From Streptomyces endophytica (GTDB lineage: Bacteria > Actinomycetota > Actinomycetes > Streptomycetales > Streptomycetaceae), in the NCBI RefSeq assembly GCF_026153355.1, contig NZ_CP110636.1:930001-994000 (forward strand): a DNA stretch of 64,000 nt, read 5' to 3'. Position 1 is the first letter of the stretch, and each line of letters opens with the position of its first letter. This document shows positions 1-10,035 of this stretch, piece by piece. Under the pieces are notes generated by a model. That model worked only from the letters and a program-made list of their open reading frames with translations, made no database searches and was not told the origin of the DNA. Made by a program: the position numbers and the translations under genes.

Positions 1-682
1 GGGTGCCGCCGGGCGCGCCGATCGGTGTCGGCGGGGTGGACTTCGAGGCGGTGGAGCTGGACGCGCCGGCGGGGCCACGCTCGTGCTGTACACCGACGGT
101 CTGGTGGAGTCGCGGATCCGGGACGTGTGGACCGGAATCGAGCAGCTGCGGGAGCGGCTGGCGGAGACGGCCCGGCTGACGGGCCCGCATCCGCCGCCGC
201 TGGAGCCGCTGTGCGACGAGGTGCTGGACATGCTCGGGCCGGGCGACCGGGACGACGACATCGCGCTGCTGGCGGCCCGGTTCGACGGGATCGCGCCGAG
301 CGACGTCGCGTACTGGTACCTGGACCCGAAGGCGCAGACCGCCGGGCAGGCCCGCCGGCTGGCCCGCCGGGCGCTGGCGCGCTGGGGTCTGGACGACCTC
401 ACCGATCAGCTGGAGCTGCTGGTCAGTGAGGTGGTGACGAACGCGGTGCGGTACGCCGAGCGGCCGATCACGCTGCGGCTGCTGCGCACGGACGTGCTGC
501 GCTGCGAGGTCGGGGACGACGTGCCGCAGTTGCCGCGGCTGCGGCAGGCCCGGCCGTCGGACGAGGGCGGGGGGGCTCTACCTCGTCAACCGGATGGCCC
601 GGCGCTGGGGCGCGACCCGGCTGAGCATGGGCAAGGTGGTCTGGTTCGAGCTGACCATGCCGCCGGGACACCGCGCCGCTGA
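1..682 (+). CDS. SpoIIE/PP2C-type phosphatase with C-terminal histidine-kinase-like ATPase domain (partial, frameshifted)
   Basis: The left window edge removes the N-terminal part. What remains is the end of a PP2C/SpoIIE phosphatase (VLYTDGLVESR near 84-118, then DDDIALLAARF near 253-285). It runs into a HATPase_c_2 domain with N-box LVSEVVTNAVRY (about 418-455) and G-box GLYLVNRMARRWG (573-611). Proteins of this build tune sigma factors by partner switching; the target here is unknown. The frame changes at about 75 (one base short in a G run) and again in the G7 run at 569-575. After that, the frame stays open through the terminator to 788, so the natural stop is probably the TGA at 680-682 or close to it. 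Confidence 0.75.
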   Translation, partial: GAAGRADRCRRGGLRGGGAGRAGGATLVLYTDGLVESRIRDVWTGIEQLRERLAETARLTGPHPPPLEPLCDEVLDMLGPGDRDDDIALLAARFDGIAPSDVAYWYLDPKAQTAGQARRLARRALARWGLDDLTDQLELLVSEVVTNAVRYAERPITLRLLRTDVLRCEVGDDVPQLPRLRQARPSDEGGGALPRQPDGPALGRDPAEHGQGGLVRADHAAGTPRR

Positions 683-713
683 GAGCCCGGCCCGCGGGCT
701 CCGGCCCGTACGG

Positions 714-757
714 CAACACCGCGGCCCCCGCCGGATCCGGCGGGGGCCGCGGTGTTG
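714..757. terminator. Strong bidirectional hairpin terminator between convergent genes
   Basis: A near-perfect inverted repeat with about 20-bp arms and a short loop (arms 714-734 and 737-757) lies between the convergent phosphatase and penicillin-binding protein genes. It serves both strands. No clear T tract is needed in this GC-rich background. Confidence 0.8.
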
Positions 758-780
758 TCGTTCCGGACCGCTGCCCAGCG

Positions 781-3073
781 TCAGTTGAAGCCGGGCAGGC
801 TGTTGGCGCCCTTGGTGCCGCCGTTGTCGTTGCCGGTGGTGCCGCCGTCGGCGCCGCTGGTGGTGCCGCTGGTGTCACCGCCGTCCACGCCGCCGTCCGG
901 CGGGGAGGCCGTGTCGCTCGGGGTGGTCGGGCTGCTCGGGCGGCCGCTCGGGTGTGCGACGGCCGGCCGGACGGGGACGACGGGGTGCCGCTGGGCGTGC
1001 TGCTCGGGGTGCCGGTCGGCGACGGGGTCGTCGACGGGGTGGCGGTCGGCGTCGGGCTGGTGGTCGGCGGGATCGCGGCGCCCATGTCCGTCTCCAGGTC
1101 GAAGTCGCCGCCGGTGTTGCCGCCGAGCGCGTTCTGGGTGTAGTCCGCCCACACCTTGGCCGGGTAGCCGCCGCCGTTGACCCGGCCGCCGCCACCGGTG
1201 CCCTTGAGGGTCACCTGGGCACCGCCCTTGGGCGACTCGCCGAACATGCCGACCGCGGTGACCAGCTTGGGCGTGTAGCCCACGAACCACGCCGACTTGT
1301 TGTCGTCGGAGGTACCGGTCTTGCCGGCCGCCTGGTAGGCGGTGTTCTTGACGGACTCCGAGGCGGTGCCGTCGTTGACCACGCCGGTGAGGACGGAGGT
1401 CAGGGTGTCGGCGGTCCGGCGGCTGAGGACGTCCGGGCCGATCGGGTCCTTCAGCGGCAGATCGTTGTCCACGCCGTTGACGGTGTGCACGGCCTTGGTC
1501 ACCACCGCGGGCGTGACCTTCTTGCCGTGGTTGTCGAACGTGGCGTACGCGCCGGCCATCTGGAGCGGGCTGGCGCCCATGGTGCCCAGGGTCATGGCCG
1601 GCTTGACGTCCATCTTGGAGCCGTCCATGCCGAGGCTGACCGCGGTCTTCTTCACGTTGTCCAGGCCGACGTCCGCGCCCATCTGTGCGAAGACCGAGTT
1701 GACGGAGTTGTTGGTGGCCGTCTGGACGGTGATCTTGTCGTAGTTGCGCTCGTCCTCGTTGGGCGGCGCGAAGGGGATGGTGCCGCCGACGACCGGACGG
1801 CGGTTGCGGCCGTCGTAGATCGTGTTCGGGGTGATCGGCACGCCGTCATGCGTGGTCGCGTTGTGCTCCATCGCCGAGGCGAGGATCAGCGGCTTGAACG
1901 TGGAGGCCGGCTGGTAGTCGGAGCGGGTCGCGTTGTTGGTGTAGTGCTTGGGATAGCCCGCACCGCCGTACATCGCCACGACGTGCCCGGTCTTCGGGTC
2001 GACCGAGGTCGCGCCCAGCTGGGCGTCCGCGTCGACCTTGCGGGTCTTGGGTTCAGGTCGGCGGTCAGCTTGTGCTTGACCGCCCGCTCCAGCGCCTTCT
2101 GCTTGTCCTTCTGGATGCCGAGGGTGATCGTCCAGCCACCGGCGTCGAACTGCTTGCCGTCGACGCCCTGGGCCATCAGCTCCCGCTTGGCCTCCGCGAC
2201 GATGTAGCTGGTCTGCCCGCTGACGCCGGGCAGCGGCTTGGGGTCCTTCGGCCGCTGGAACTTCTGCTTGGCGCGCTGCTGCGGCGAGAGCCAGTGCATC
2301 TCGACCATGTTGTTCAGCGTGTACGCCCAGCGCTCCTGGACCCGCTTCTTGCCGTCCTTGGTCGCGAGGGACCAGTCGTACTGGTTCGGCGCCTGGAGCA
2401 GCGAGGCGAGGTAGGCGCCCTGCGAGACGGTGAGCTTGTCGACGTCCACGCCGTAGTAGGCGCGGGCGGCGGCCTGGATGCCGTAGGCGCCTCGGCCGTA
2501 GTAGCTGGTGTTGAGGTAGCCGGCGAGGATCTTGTCCTTGCCCAGCTTGTTGTCCACCTTCAGCGAGATGACGATCTCCTGGAGCTTGCGGCTGACCGTC
2601 TGCTCCTGCGTCAGGTAGTAGTTCTTGACGTACTGCTGGGTGATCGTCGAGCCGCCCTGCTTCCCCTTGCCCATCAGGGTGTTGAGGATGCCGCGCGCGG
2701 TGCCCATCAGGTCGACGCCGGAGTCGTGGTAGAAGTTCTTGTTCTCGGCGGCGACGAAGGTGCGCTGCACCGCCCAGGGGATCCGGTCGAGGGAGACGTT
2801 CTCGCGGTTGACCTGGCCGACCCGGGCCATGACCTTGCCGTCGGCGTACTTGTAGACGTTGCTCTGGAGCTGGGCCTGCTTGTTGCCGTCATTGGGGATG
2901 TCCACGTACAGGTACAGCCCGATGAAGCCGAGGATGCCCAGCAGGCACACCCCGAGGAAGGTTCCGAGGATCTTCTTCCAGGTGAAGAGGCGGCGTATGC
3001 CGGACTTCTTCTGCTTCGTTTTGGCCCGGCGGGCGCTCCCCTGCTGCGCCCGTCTCGCTTCCGCTCGGCCCAT
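781..3073 (-). CDS. Bifunctional transglycosylase/transpeptidase penicillin-binding protein (class A PBP, frameshifted)
   Basis: The protein polymerises and crosslinks peptidoglycan at the outer face of the membrane. In order it has a basic cytoplasmic tail, one membrane segment (about residues 28-50), a GT51 domain (AAENKNFYHDSGVD, GGSTITQQYVKN, GRGAYGIQAAARAYYG) and a transpeptidase domain with STFK, SVN and AGKTGTS. It ends in a Thr/Pro- then Gly-rich tail, SLPGFN. The ATG at 3073 has GGAG upstream. The frame breaks at about 2049-2051 (one G short in the plus-strand run) and again in the low-complexity tail near 940-975. After both, the expected sequence resumes, giving about 764 residues. 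Without correction the gene would split into an SPFH-side transglycosylase piece and a transpeptidase piece. Confidence 0.85.
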
Positions 3074-3382
3074 CGCTTCGACAACTCCAGTCGTTCCGCC
3101 CCCAGCTAACTCAGCTGTTGAAGCTAACACCGCATCTGTCAACAAATACTCATCGATCAAGGCTTTTCCTGACGTGACAAACAGCACCCGGCCCGACGGA
3201 ACCATGGGGTGGGTTTTCTGCGTCGCCCGGCGCTCACCTGCGCACTTGTCGTAAATCGGGCCCGGCTCCGGGACTGGACGGCCCGGCCTCCCGTCCATTA
3301 ATCTGCTATCACTTTGCTAGACCAGCGCAATCATCGAATGCGGCGGACATCACGCGCCGCATCGGGAGAAACGGGGATCTTC

Positions 3383-4360
3383 ATGTCCGACCAACCCACG
3401 GCCGACCACCTCACCGGCCCCGCCTCCGGCGACGACCTCGCCGTGACCGCCCCCGAGATGCCCCGCCCGCAGATCCGCGAGGTCAGGGCGCACAGCATCG
3501 CGGGCGGGCTCGCCCTGCTGCTGACCGTGCTCGGCGTGGCCCTGGGCGTCGGCGCGATCGCCGTCGGCGGCTTCCTCGCCGACGGCGGCAACAAGGCGGT
3601 CGGCATACCGCTGATCCTCGCCGGCGCGGCGATCCTCCTCGGCTCGCTCTTCTGCATGACCGGCGTGAAGATGGTCGCGCCCGGCGAGGCCCGGGTCATC
3701 CAGCTCTTCGGGCGGTACGTCGGCACCATCCGCACCGACGGCCTGCGCTGGGTCAACCCGCTGACCACGGCCCGCAGCATCTCCACCCGGGTGCGCAACC
3801 ACGAGACCGCGGTCCTGAAGGTCAACGACGCCTACGGCAACCCGATCGAGCTGGCCTCGGTCGTGGTCTGGCAGGTGGAGGACACCGCCCAGGCACTGTT
3901 CGAGGTCGACGACTTCCTGGAGTTCGTCGCCACCCAGGCCGAGGCGGCGGTCCGGCACATCGCGATCGAGTACCCCTATGACGCGCACGACGAGAACGCC
4001 CTGTCGCTGCGCGGCAACGCCGAGGAGATCACCGAGAAGCTCGCCCTGGAGCTGACCGCGCGGGTCCAGGCGGCCGGTGTACGGATCATCGAGTCCCGCT
4101 TCAGTCACCTCGCCTACGCTCCCGAGATCGCCTCGGCGATGCTCCAGCGCCAGCAGGCCGGCGCGGTGGTCGCGGCCCGCCAGCAGATCGTCGAGGGCGC
4201 GGTCGGCATGGTGGAGCAGGCGCTGGTGCGGATCAGCGAGCAGGGCATCGTCGAACTGGACGAGGAACGGAAGGCTGCCATGGTCAGCAATCTGATGGTG
4301 GTGCTGTGCGGCGACCGGGCCGCCCAGCCGGTACTGAACACGGGCTCGCTGTACCAGTGA
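3383..4360 (+). CDS. SPFH/Band 7 domain membrane protein
   Basis: The 325-residue protein has an N-terminal stretch of two hydrophobic segments (about residues 35-65 and 70-90). An SPFH/prohibitin-type domain follows ([24 protein letters not shown] onward) with a C-terminal Ala/Glu-rich helical part. SPFH proteins oligomerise as membrane scaffolds and often organise lipid domains or protease complexes; the partner here is unknown. The ATG at 3383 is preceded by ACGGGGA. The gene is divergent from the PBP gene across about 310 bp. Its stop overlaps a GTG (4357-4359) that probably begins the next gene, suggesting coupled translation. Confidence 0.85.
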   Translation: MSDQPTADHLTGPASGDDLAVTAPEMPRPQIREVRAHSIAGGLALLLTVLGVALGVGAIAVGGFLADGGNKAVGIPLILAGAAILLGSLFCMTGVKMVAPGEARVIQLFGRYVGTIRTDGLRWVNPLTTARSISTRVRNHETAVLKVNDAYGNPIELASVVVWQVEDTAQALFEVDDFLEFVATQAEAAVRHIAIEYPYDAHDENALSLRGNAEEITEKLALELTARVQAAGVRIIESRFSHLAYAPEIASAMLQRQQAGAVVAARQQIVEGAVGMVEQALVRISEQGIVELDEERKAAMVSNLMVVLCGDRAAQPVLNTGSLYQ

Positions 4361-4625
4361 GCACCGGAAACCCGGAGGAGCCCGGCGCCGAAGGCGGACG
4401 GCCCCCGCGCGACGGCCGCAGCAGCGCAAGCAGGTGCTGCTGCGGCTGGACCCGTTGATCCACGACGCACTGGCCCGCTGGGCGGACGACGAACTGCGCA
4501 GCGCCAACGCGCAGATCGAGTTCCTGCTCCGCAAGGCGCTCTCCGAGGCGGGGCGGCTGCCCCGGGGCGCGGGGGCGATCCCGCGCCGTGGCCGCCCGCC
4601 GAAGAAGCCGGACGACCAGCGATAA
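4357..4625 (+). CDS. Ribbon-helix-helix-type small protein (probable frameshift near its N terminus)
   Basis: From 4434 the frame reads [16 protein letters not shown] and continues through [17 protein letters not shown]. This is the beta-strand/helix/helix pattern of Arc/HicB-like ribbon-helix-helix DNA-binding proteins. It ends in a basic tail ([13 protein letters not shown]). The likely true start is the GTG at 4357, which overlaps the stop of the SPFH gene. From there the first ~20 codons are in another frame, and one base appears to be missing around 4400-4415. If no base is missing, GTG 4434 gives a 63-residue protein. The target is unknown. Confidence 0.6.
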
Positions 4626-4663
4626 CGCCGCACGTCGCGACGGCGGCCCCTGCCCCCTCCGCC

Positions 4664-4695
4664 TATACACCCCACGTATACACTGCCGGTACACT
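4664..4695 (+). promoter_or_regulatory. Tandem TACAC repeats, probable PadR operator/promoter
   Basis: Three copies of TACAC (4666, 4679 and 4690; the first two within TATACAC) lie in a short AT-richer patch just upstream of the padR start. The last copy forms TACACT, a plausible -10 element. PadR regulators usually autoregulate through such sites; binding here is inferred. Confidence 0.45.
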
Positions 4696-4713
4696 CCCGA
4701 GTAGGTGGTCGGC

Positions 4714-5238
4714 ATGTCAATCGGTCATACGCTGCTGGGCCTTCTGGAGTCCGGTCCCCGCCACGGCTACGACCTCAAGCGGGCCTTCGACGAGCACTTC
4801 GGCCAGGACCGCCCGCTGCACTACGGGCAGGTCTACTCCACGATGTCCCGGCTGCTGAAGAACGGCCTGGTCGAGGTGGACGCCGTGGAGCCCGGCGCCG
4901 GCCCGGAGCGCAAGCGGTACGCGATCACCGAAGCCGGCGTCACCGATGTCGCCCAGTGGCTGGCCCGCCCGGAGAAGCCCGAGCCCTACCTGCAGTCGAC
5001 GCTCTACACCAAGATCGTCCTGGCCCTGCTGACCGACCGCGACGCCGCCGAACTCCTCGACACCCAGCGCACCGAGCACCTGCGGCTGATGCGCGGACTG
5101 ACCGAGCGCAAGCGCACCGGCGACCTCGCCGACCAACTGATCTGCGACCACGCGCTGTTCCATCTGGAGGCCGATCTGCGCTGGCTGGAGCTGACCGCCG
5201 CCCGGCTCGGCAAACTGGCGGAAGCGGTCCGGGCGTGA
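4714..5238 (+). CDS. PadR family transcriptional regulator
   Basis: This 174-residue protein begins MSIGHTLLGLLESGPRHGYDLKRAF, the winged-helix start of PadR proteins. The recognition region has HYGQVYSTMSRLLKNGLVEVD, and the C-terminal helical dimerisation part ends LTAARLGKLAEAVRA. GGTGG six bases before the ATG at 4714 supports this start over the in-frame GTG at 4705. The stop overlaps the GTG of an ABC ATPase reading frame (GTGA at 5235-5238). This is the usual PadR-ABC exporter arrangement, in which the regulator represses the pump. The pump here is deleted, so the regulator may be orphaned. Confidence 0.88.
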   Translation: MSIGHTLLGLLESGPRHGYDLKRAFDEHFGQDRPLHYGQVYSTMSRLLKNGLVEVDAVEPGAGPERKRYAITEAGVTDVAQWLARPEKPEPYLQSTLYTKIVLALLTDRDAAELLDTQRTEHLRLMRGLTERKRTGDLADQLICDHALFHLEADLRWLELTAARLGKLAEAVRA

Positions 5239-5473
5239 CGCCCGAGGGATCCCTGCTCGCCGCCGAGGGCCTGCACAAGACCTACGGCCGCACCCCGGCC
5301 CTGGTCGGCGCGGACTTCTCGATCCACCCCGGTGAGGTCGTCGTCGTGACGGGCCCCTCCGGCTCCGGCAAGTCGACCCTGCTGCACTGCCTGGCCGGGA
5401 TCATCACGTCACCGCCCTGAGCCTGCCGCCGCTGTGGCGCATGATGCGACCGGAGGGGCTGCGGACGGAGTGA
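5235..5473 (+). pseudogene. Deletion fusion: start of ABC transporter ATPase joined to end of FtsX-type permease
   Basis: From GTG 5235 the frame encodes about 58 residues of a LolD/MacB-type ATPase up to Walker A and the following helix (GPSGSGKSTLLHCLAGI). It then meets a stop at 5418-5420. In another frame, from about 5409 to the TGA at 5471-5473, the sequence reads VTALSLPPLWRMMRPEGLRTE. This matches the C-terminal tail typical of actinobacterial FtsX-like ABC permeases. A deletion of roughly 2-3 kb that removed the rest of the ATPase and nearly all of the permease explains both ends. The product cannot form a transporter. Confidence 0.75.
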
Positions 5474-5574
5474 GGAGGGTGGCGTGCCCGAACGGGTGAA
5501 CGCCGCCGTACGGGACGCGTAAGGCCGGTTCTGCCTACGATGATGGCCTCGGCACAAGCCAACGGGAGGCATGC

Positions 5575-6201
5575 ATGTCCGCAGCAGCTGTCGAGGGTCC
5601 CTACGCGCACGGCCGCGAGCCTCTGACACTCCTCGAACAGGCCGACCAGCTCATGAAGCAGCTCCCGGGCCACCGCGTCGAGATCCTCGGAGGCGTCCTC
5701 ACCGTGACCCCACCCCCCGACCCTGCCCACGCCAAGGGGCTCTCCCGCCTCCGGCGTCCCTTCGTCTCGGCGGGGCTGGACGGCGGCCGGACGGAGGTAC
5801 TGGAAGGTCTCGGCATGTGGCTTCCGGACGGCCCGGACGATTTCGCCGTTCCCGACCTCTCCGTGGTGGACGCCGACTTCCAGGATCACGTCGTCGAGTA
5901 CGGGTGTTGCGACCCGGCGGTCTTCCGTATGGTGCTTGAGGTCACATCCGGGAACTACGCGAACGACCTGCGCACCAAGGTGGCCGCCTACGGCGGCGCG
6001 CGGGTCCCGGTGTACGTGATCGTCGACCGCAGGCATGAGCGGGTGCACGTACTCACCGAACCCATGGCGGACGGGTACTCCGTGCACCGAATTCACCTGG
6101 CCGGGGAGAAAGTCACCCTGCCCGAGTCGATCGGCGCCGAAGTCGTGCTGGATGTGGGGCAGGTGCTGGACGACGCCCGGCCGCCGGCTCGCCGTAGCTG
6201 A
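5575..6201 (+). CDS. Uma2 family (DUF820) restriction-endonuclease-fold protein
   Basis: The 208-residue protein has the Uma2 layout. The N-terminal helix (LLEQADQLMKQLPGHRVEILGGVL) is followed by the core PDLSVVDADF, VLEVTSGNYANDLRTKVAAYGGARVPVYVIVD. This contains the D...ExT...K pattern of the PD-(D/E)XK fold, and VYVIVDRRHERVHV is the final strand pair. These proteins are very abundant in Streptomyces; a nuclease activity is assumed from fold and their job is unknown. The ATG at 5575 follows GGGAGG. The gene stands alone, convergent with oxyR, whose stop lies 3 bp beyond. Confidence 0.85.
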   Translation: MSAAAVEGPYAHGREPLTLLEQADQLMKQLPGHRVEILGGVLTVTPPPDPAHAKGLSRLRRPFVSAGLDGGRTEVLEGLGMWLPDGPDDFAVPDLSVVDADFQDHVVEYGCCDPAVFRMVLEVTSGNYANDLRTKVAAYGGARVPVYVIVDRRHERVHVLTEPMADGYSVHRIHLAGEKVTLPESIGAEVVLDVGQVLDDARPPARRS

Positions 6202-6204
6202 CCC

Positions 6205-7164
6205 TCACCCCTTCACGATCCGCACCGGCAACCCCCGCAGCGCCCCCCGCAGGGCCTCGGCGAACTGCTCGAACTCCTCCTGGCGGGCCGCGCCCGTGCG
6301 CATGGCCAGGGCGATCCGGCGGGACGGGGCCGGGTCGGCGAAGTAGCCGGTGGTGAGCTGGTCGTTGCGGCCGGTCTCGACCCGGAGGGCGGTGCGCGGC
6401 AGCAGGGTCACGCCGAGGCCGCCGGCCACGAGTTGGACGAGGGTGGAGAGGCCCGCCGCGCTCGTCGTGACCGGGGTGTTCTCGTCGCGGCCGGCCTCCC
6501 GGCAGATGTCCAGGGCCTGGTCGCGCAGGCAGTGGCCCTCGTCGAGGAGCAGCAGGTCGAGTTCCTGGAGCGCCTGGCGGGGGATGTCGCCGCGGCCGCC
6601 GAGCCAGTGCTCCTTGGGCGCGACGAGCACGAAGTCCTCGTCGAAGAGCGGGAGTTCGGTGACCTGGGGGACGCCGAGCGGGACGGCGAGCAGGAGCAGA
6701 TCGAGGCGTCCGTGCGCCAGGCCGTCGAGCAGCGACGCGGTCTGTTCCTCGTGGACCTGGAGGTCGAGGTCGGGGTAGGTCTCGTGGACCAGGCGGAGCA
6801 CGGCCGGCAGGAGGTACGGCGCCACGGTCGGGATGACGCCGAGCCGGAGGACGCCGGTGAAGGGCGCGCGGGCCGCCTCGGCCTCCTCCATCAGATCGCC
6901 GACGGCCTCCAGGACCGTACGGGCCCGGGCCGCCACCCGCTCCCCCGCGGGCGACAGCAGCACCTTGCGCGTCGTACGCTCCAGCAGCTGCACCCCGAGG
7001 GCCTCCTCCAGCGCGGAGACCGCGCCGGACAGCGCGGGCTGGCTCATGCCGATCTCGGCCGCCGCCTCGCGGAAATGCAGATGCTCGGCCACCGCCGCGA
7101 ACGCGCGCAGCTGGGCCAGGCTGGGCTGGCGGGGCCGTCCGTTCTGACTGGCTGGCGACACCAC
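6205..7164 (-). CDS. oxyR: LysR-family peroxide-responsive regulator OxyR
   Basis: The protein starts at one of two adjacent GTG codons (7164 or 7161) with GGAGGT upstream. It has a LysR winged helix (QPSLAQLRAFAAVAEHLHFREAAAEIGMSQPALSGAVSALE) and a periplasmic-binding-like effector domain. The effector domain contains LLLLDEGHCLRDQALDIC, where the two cysteines are the redox-sensing pair of OxyR. It is divergent from ahpC-ahpD, the classic actinobacterial peroxide regulon. Oxidised OxyR is expected to activate ahpCD. At 319 residues it has the usual family length. Confidence 0.93.
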   Translation of the reverse strand: MVSPASQNGRPRQPSLAQLRAFAAVAEHLHFREAAAEIGMSQPALSGAVSALEEALGVQLLERTTRKVLLSPAGERVAARARTVLEAVGDLMEEAEAARAPFTGVLRLGVIPTVAPYLLPAVLRLVHETYPDLDLQVHEEQTASLLDGLAHGRLDLLLLAVPLGVPQVTELPLFDEDFVLVAPKEHWLGGRGDIPRQALQELDLLLLDEGHCLRDQALDICREAGRDENTPVTTSAAGLSTLVQLVAGGLGVTLLPRTALRVETGRNDQLTTGYFADPAPSRRIALAMRTGAARQEEFEQFAEALRGALRGLPVRIVKG

Positions 7165-7296
7165 TGATAACCACCTCCGATCAACATTCACCAGTCTAGC
7201 TATTTCCCTGATCAATGCCTCGTGTGGCACTGTGAGTTCCGTCCAAGCCTCAAGGAAAGACCCCAAAAGGGAATTTCTACGCAACAAGGAGAGCGC
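7165..7296. promoter_or_regulatory. oxyR-ahpC divergent control region
   Basis: This 132-bp AT-richer intergenic segment separates divergent oxyR and ahpC and must hold both promoters and the OxyR site. Inverted ATCAA/TTGAT pieces (GATCAACATT near 7179 and CTGATCAATG near 7208) flank a TCTAGCTATT core. This resembles LysR-type T-N11-A spacing. Exact boxes were not resolved. Confidence 0.5.
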
Positions 7297-7851
7297 GTGC
7301 TCACTGTCGGTGACAAGTTCCCCGAGTTCGACCTGACTGCCTGTGTCTCGCTGGAGAAGGGCAAGGAGTTCGAGCAGATCAACCACAAGACCTACGAGGG
7401 CAAGTGGAAGATCGTCTTCGCGTGGCCCAAGGACTTCACCTTCGTGTGCCCGACCGAGATCGCCGCGTTCGGCAAGCTGAACGAGGAGTTCGCCGACCGT
7501 GACGCGCAGGTCCTCGGCTTCTCCGGTGACTCCGAGTTCGTGCACCACGCCTGGCGCAAGGACCACCCGGACCTGACCGACCTGCCCTTCCCGATGCTCG
7601 CCGACTCGAAGCACGAGCTCATGCGCGACCTCGGCATCGAGGGCGAGGACGGCTTCGCGCAGCGCGCCGTCTTCATCGTCGACCAGAACAACGAGATCCA
7701 GTTCACGATGGTGACCGCCGGCTCCGTCGGCCGTAACCCCAAGGAGGTCCTGCGGGTCCTCGACGCCCTCCAGACGGACGAGCTGTGCCCGTGCAACTGG
7801 AGCAAGGGCGAGGACACCCTGGACCCGGTCTCGCTGCTGGCTGGTGAGTGA
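7297..7851 (+). CDS. ahpC: Alkyl hydroperoxide reductase subunit C (peroxiredoxin)
   Basis: This 184-residue 2-Cys peroxiredoxin reduces hydroperoxides. The peroxidatic cysteine lies in [13 protein letters not shown] and the resolving cysteine in [32 protein letters not shown] and the catalytic Arg region are normal. The GTG start at 7297 is preceded by AAGGAG. AhpD follows after 5 bp and regenerates AhpC in actinobacteria, which lack AhpF. Expression is expected to be under the divergently encoded OxyR. Confidence 0.96.
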   Translation: MLTVGDKFPEFDLTACVSLEKGKEFEQINHKTYEGKWKIVFAWPKDFTFVCPTEIAAFGKLNEEFADRDAQVLGFSGDSEFVHHAWRKDHPDLTDLPFPMLADSKHELMRDLGIEGEDGFAQRAVFIVDQNNEIQFTMVTAGSVGRNPKEVLRVLDALQTDELCPCNWSKGEDTLDPVSLLAGE

Positions 7852-7856
7852 GACCC

Positions 7857-8390
7857 ATGGCCCTCGATGACCTGAAGTCCGCGGTCCCGGACTACGCCAA
7901 GGACCTCAAGCTGAACCTCGGTTCGGTGATCGGCAACAGCGACCTGCCGCAGCAGCAGCTGTGGGGCACGGTCCTGGCCTGCGCGATCGCCTCCCGTTCG
8001 CCGAAGGTGCTGCGCGAGCTGGAGCCCGAGGCGAAGGCGAACCTCTCCGCCGAGGCGTACACCGCCGCCAAGTCGGCCGCCGCCATCATGGCGATGAACA
8101 ACGTCTTCTACCGGACCCGGCACCTGCTGTCGGACCCGGAGTACGGCACCCTGCGCGCCGGCCTGCGGATGAACGTCATCGGCAACCCGGGCGTCGACAA
8201 GGTCGACTTCGAGCTGTGGTCGCTGGCCGTCTCGGCCATCAACGGCTGCGGCATGTGCCTGGACTCGCACGAGCAGGTGCTGCGCAAGGCCGGTGTGGAG
8301 CGCGAGACGATCCAGGAGGCGGTCAAGATCGCCTCCGTCCTGCAGGCCGTCGGCGCCACCCTGGACGCCGAGGCCGCACTCGCCGAGTGA
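7857..8390 (+). CDS. ahpD: Alkyl hydroperoxide reductase AhpD
   Basis: This 177-residue carboxymuconolactone-decarboxylase-fold protein has the AhpD redox motif [10 protein letters not shown] (about residues 129-138). Its two cysteines and His accept electrons from a lipoylated dehydrogenase component and pass them to AhpC. It starts at the ATG 7857 right after ahpC, forming a two-gene operon closed by the hairpin at 8421-8456. Confidence 0.96.
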   Translation: MALDDLKSAVPDYAKDLKLNLGSVIGNSDLPQQQLWGTVLACAIASRSPKVLRELEPEAKANLSAEAYTAAKSAAAIMAMNNVFYRTRHLLSDPEYGTLRAGLRMNVIGNPGVDKVDFELWSLAVSAINGCGMCLDSHEQVLRKAGVERETIQEAVKIASVLQAVGATLDAEAALAE

Positions 8391-8420
8391 CCCGGTAGCC
8401 GTACGGCGCCCGAAACACGC

Positions 8421-8456
8421 AGAACCCCGCGGACGTTGCGTCGTCCGCGGGGTTCT
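8421..8456. terminator. Terminator after ahpCD
   Basis: A perfect 15-bp inverted repeat (8421-8435 and 8442-8456) with a 6-base loop sits between convergent ahpD and the AI-2E-type transporter gene, so it probably works in both directions. Confidence 0.85.
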
Positions 8457-8470
8457 CGCGTTGCCGGGTG

Positions 8471-9972
8471 CTAGCCCCGGTCCTCCTCGTCGTCGCTCCG
8501 GGTCCGCCGGACCGGCGGCGGGGTCGGTGCCACCCCGATCGCGGTGGCACCGCGCGGGCCACCGACATCCGCACCGCCTGCTCCCGGGAGTACGACCGCA
8601 GATACCCGACGGCCGTGTTGGTGACCGCCACCAGGGGCACCGCGACGACCGCACCGCCGATCCCGGCGATCAGTCCGCCGGCCGCGACCGAGAGGATCAC
8701 CGCGAGCGGGTGGACCCGGACCGCCCGGCCCAGGATGAACGGCTGCAGCACATGACCCTCGATCTGCTGCACGGCCAGCACCACCGCCAGCACCATCAGC
8801 CCCGTGAACACGCCCTGGGTGACCAGCGCGACCACGCACGCCAGCGCACCCGAGACGACCGCGCCGACCAGCGGGATGAAGGCGAACAGGAAGATGAAGA
8901 CGGCGAGCGGGACGGCCAGCGGCACATTGAGGAAGTACAGCCCGATGCCGATGAAGATGGCGTCGATGAGCGCCACGATGACCGTGCCGCGCACATAGGC
9001 GGTCAGGGTGCGCCAGGCCCGCGGCCCGGCGCCCGCCACGCCCTCCCGGGCCGCGCCCGGGACGAGCTTGAGCACCCACTCCCAGATCCGCCGCCCGTCG
9101 TAGAGCAGGAACAGGGTGGTGAACATGGCCAGCAGGATGCCGGTGAAGACCTCCAGGACGACGGTGACGCCCTCCAGGCCGGCCGAGGTGATCGCCTCGG
9201 TGTTGGCGCCGATGGCGTCCTGCAGGTTCTTGGCGATGCTGTTGATCTGACTCTCGGTCACATGGAACGGGCTCTTCAGCAGCCAGCCCTTGAGCTCGCT
9301 GATGCCCTCCTGGATGCGACTGGAGACCGAGTCGATGTTGTCCTGGACCTGCCACACGACGAACCAGCCGACCAGGCCCATGACCACGAAGCCGCCGATG
9401 AAGGTCAGCGCGGTGGCCGGCCCGCGCGGCAGCCCGCGCCGCCGCAGCCAGCCGACCGTCGGCTGGAGCAGCGCGGTGATCAGCATCGCCGCGATGAAGG
9501 ACAGCACGACCAGCTGGATGCTGGTGATCACTTGCGCCAGCACCCAGAGCGTGGCGGCCAGCACCAGCAGTCGCCAGCCCGCCTCCGCGGCGACCCGTAC
9601 GCCCCACGGCACGGCGTCGACCGGATCGGGCCGGGCCGCCACGGCCGGCGCGTACGAGGGCGGCGCGGGCACGGAGTCCGGCACCCGCGGGGCGGCCGGC
9701 GGTGCGCTCTCCGCGGCCGTGCCCGGATGCGGTACGCCGTCCCCGGCCCCCGGCAGCTGCGTACGGGGCACGGCGAGCGTGGCCACCGGCCCGGCGGCCG
9801 CCGACCCGGCGGGCACCGGCGTCACCGTGTGCTCGCCGCGCCTCAGCTCGTCGTCCGGGTCACCCGCTTCTGCCGCGGCGGCCTCGGCACGGCGGCGCTG
9901 TTCCTCCAGCCGCTGCGAGAGCCGCGTCAGACCGGCGCCGAGGCCACCGACCCACTGAGGCAATCTGGACAT
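8471..9972 (-). CDS. AI-2E family transporter (PerM-like membrane protein, frameshifted near C terminus)
   Basis: The start MSRLPQWVGGLGAGLTRL is followed by a 130-residue charged/Pro-Ala-rich cytoplasmic region. About eight membrane helices of the PF01594 family come next (WRLLVLAATLWVLAQVITSIQLVVLSFIAAML, LFLLYDGRRIWEWVLKLVP, IFLFAFIPLVGAVVSG, GHVLQPFILGRAVRVHPLAVILSVAAGG). Family members are exporters or Na+/H+ antiporters; the substrate here is unknown. A single-base loss near 8551-8556 throws the reading into the terminator and ahpD. The other frame gives the expected hydrophilic end RTRSDDEEDRG with a stop at 8471. Confidence 0.85.
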
Positions 9973-10035
9973 CTGCCTTCCTCTTCCCCTCCCGTGGCCA
10001 CGTTGACGGGCACGACGTTACCCGTGCGCGACGCA

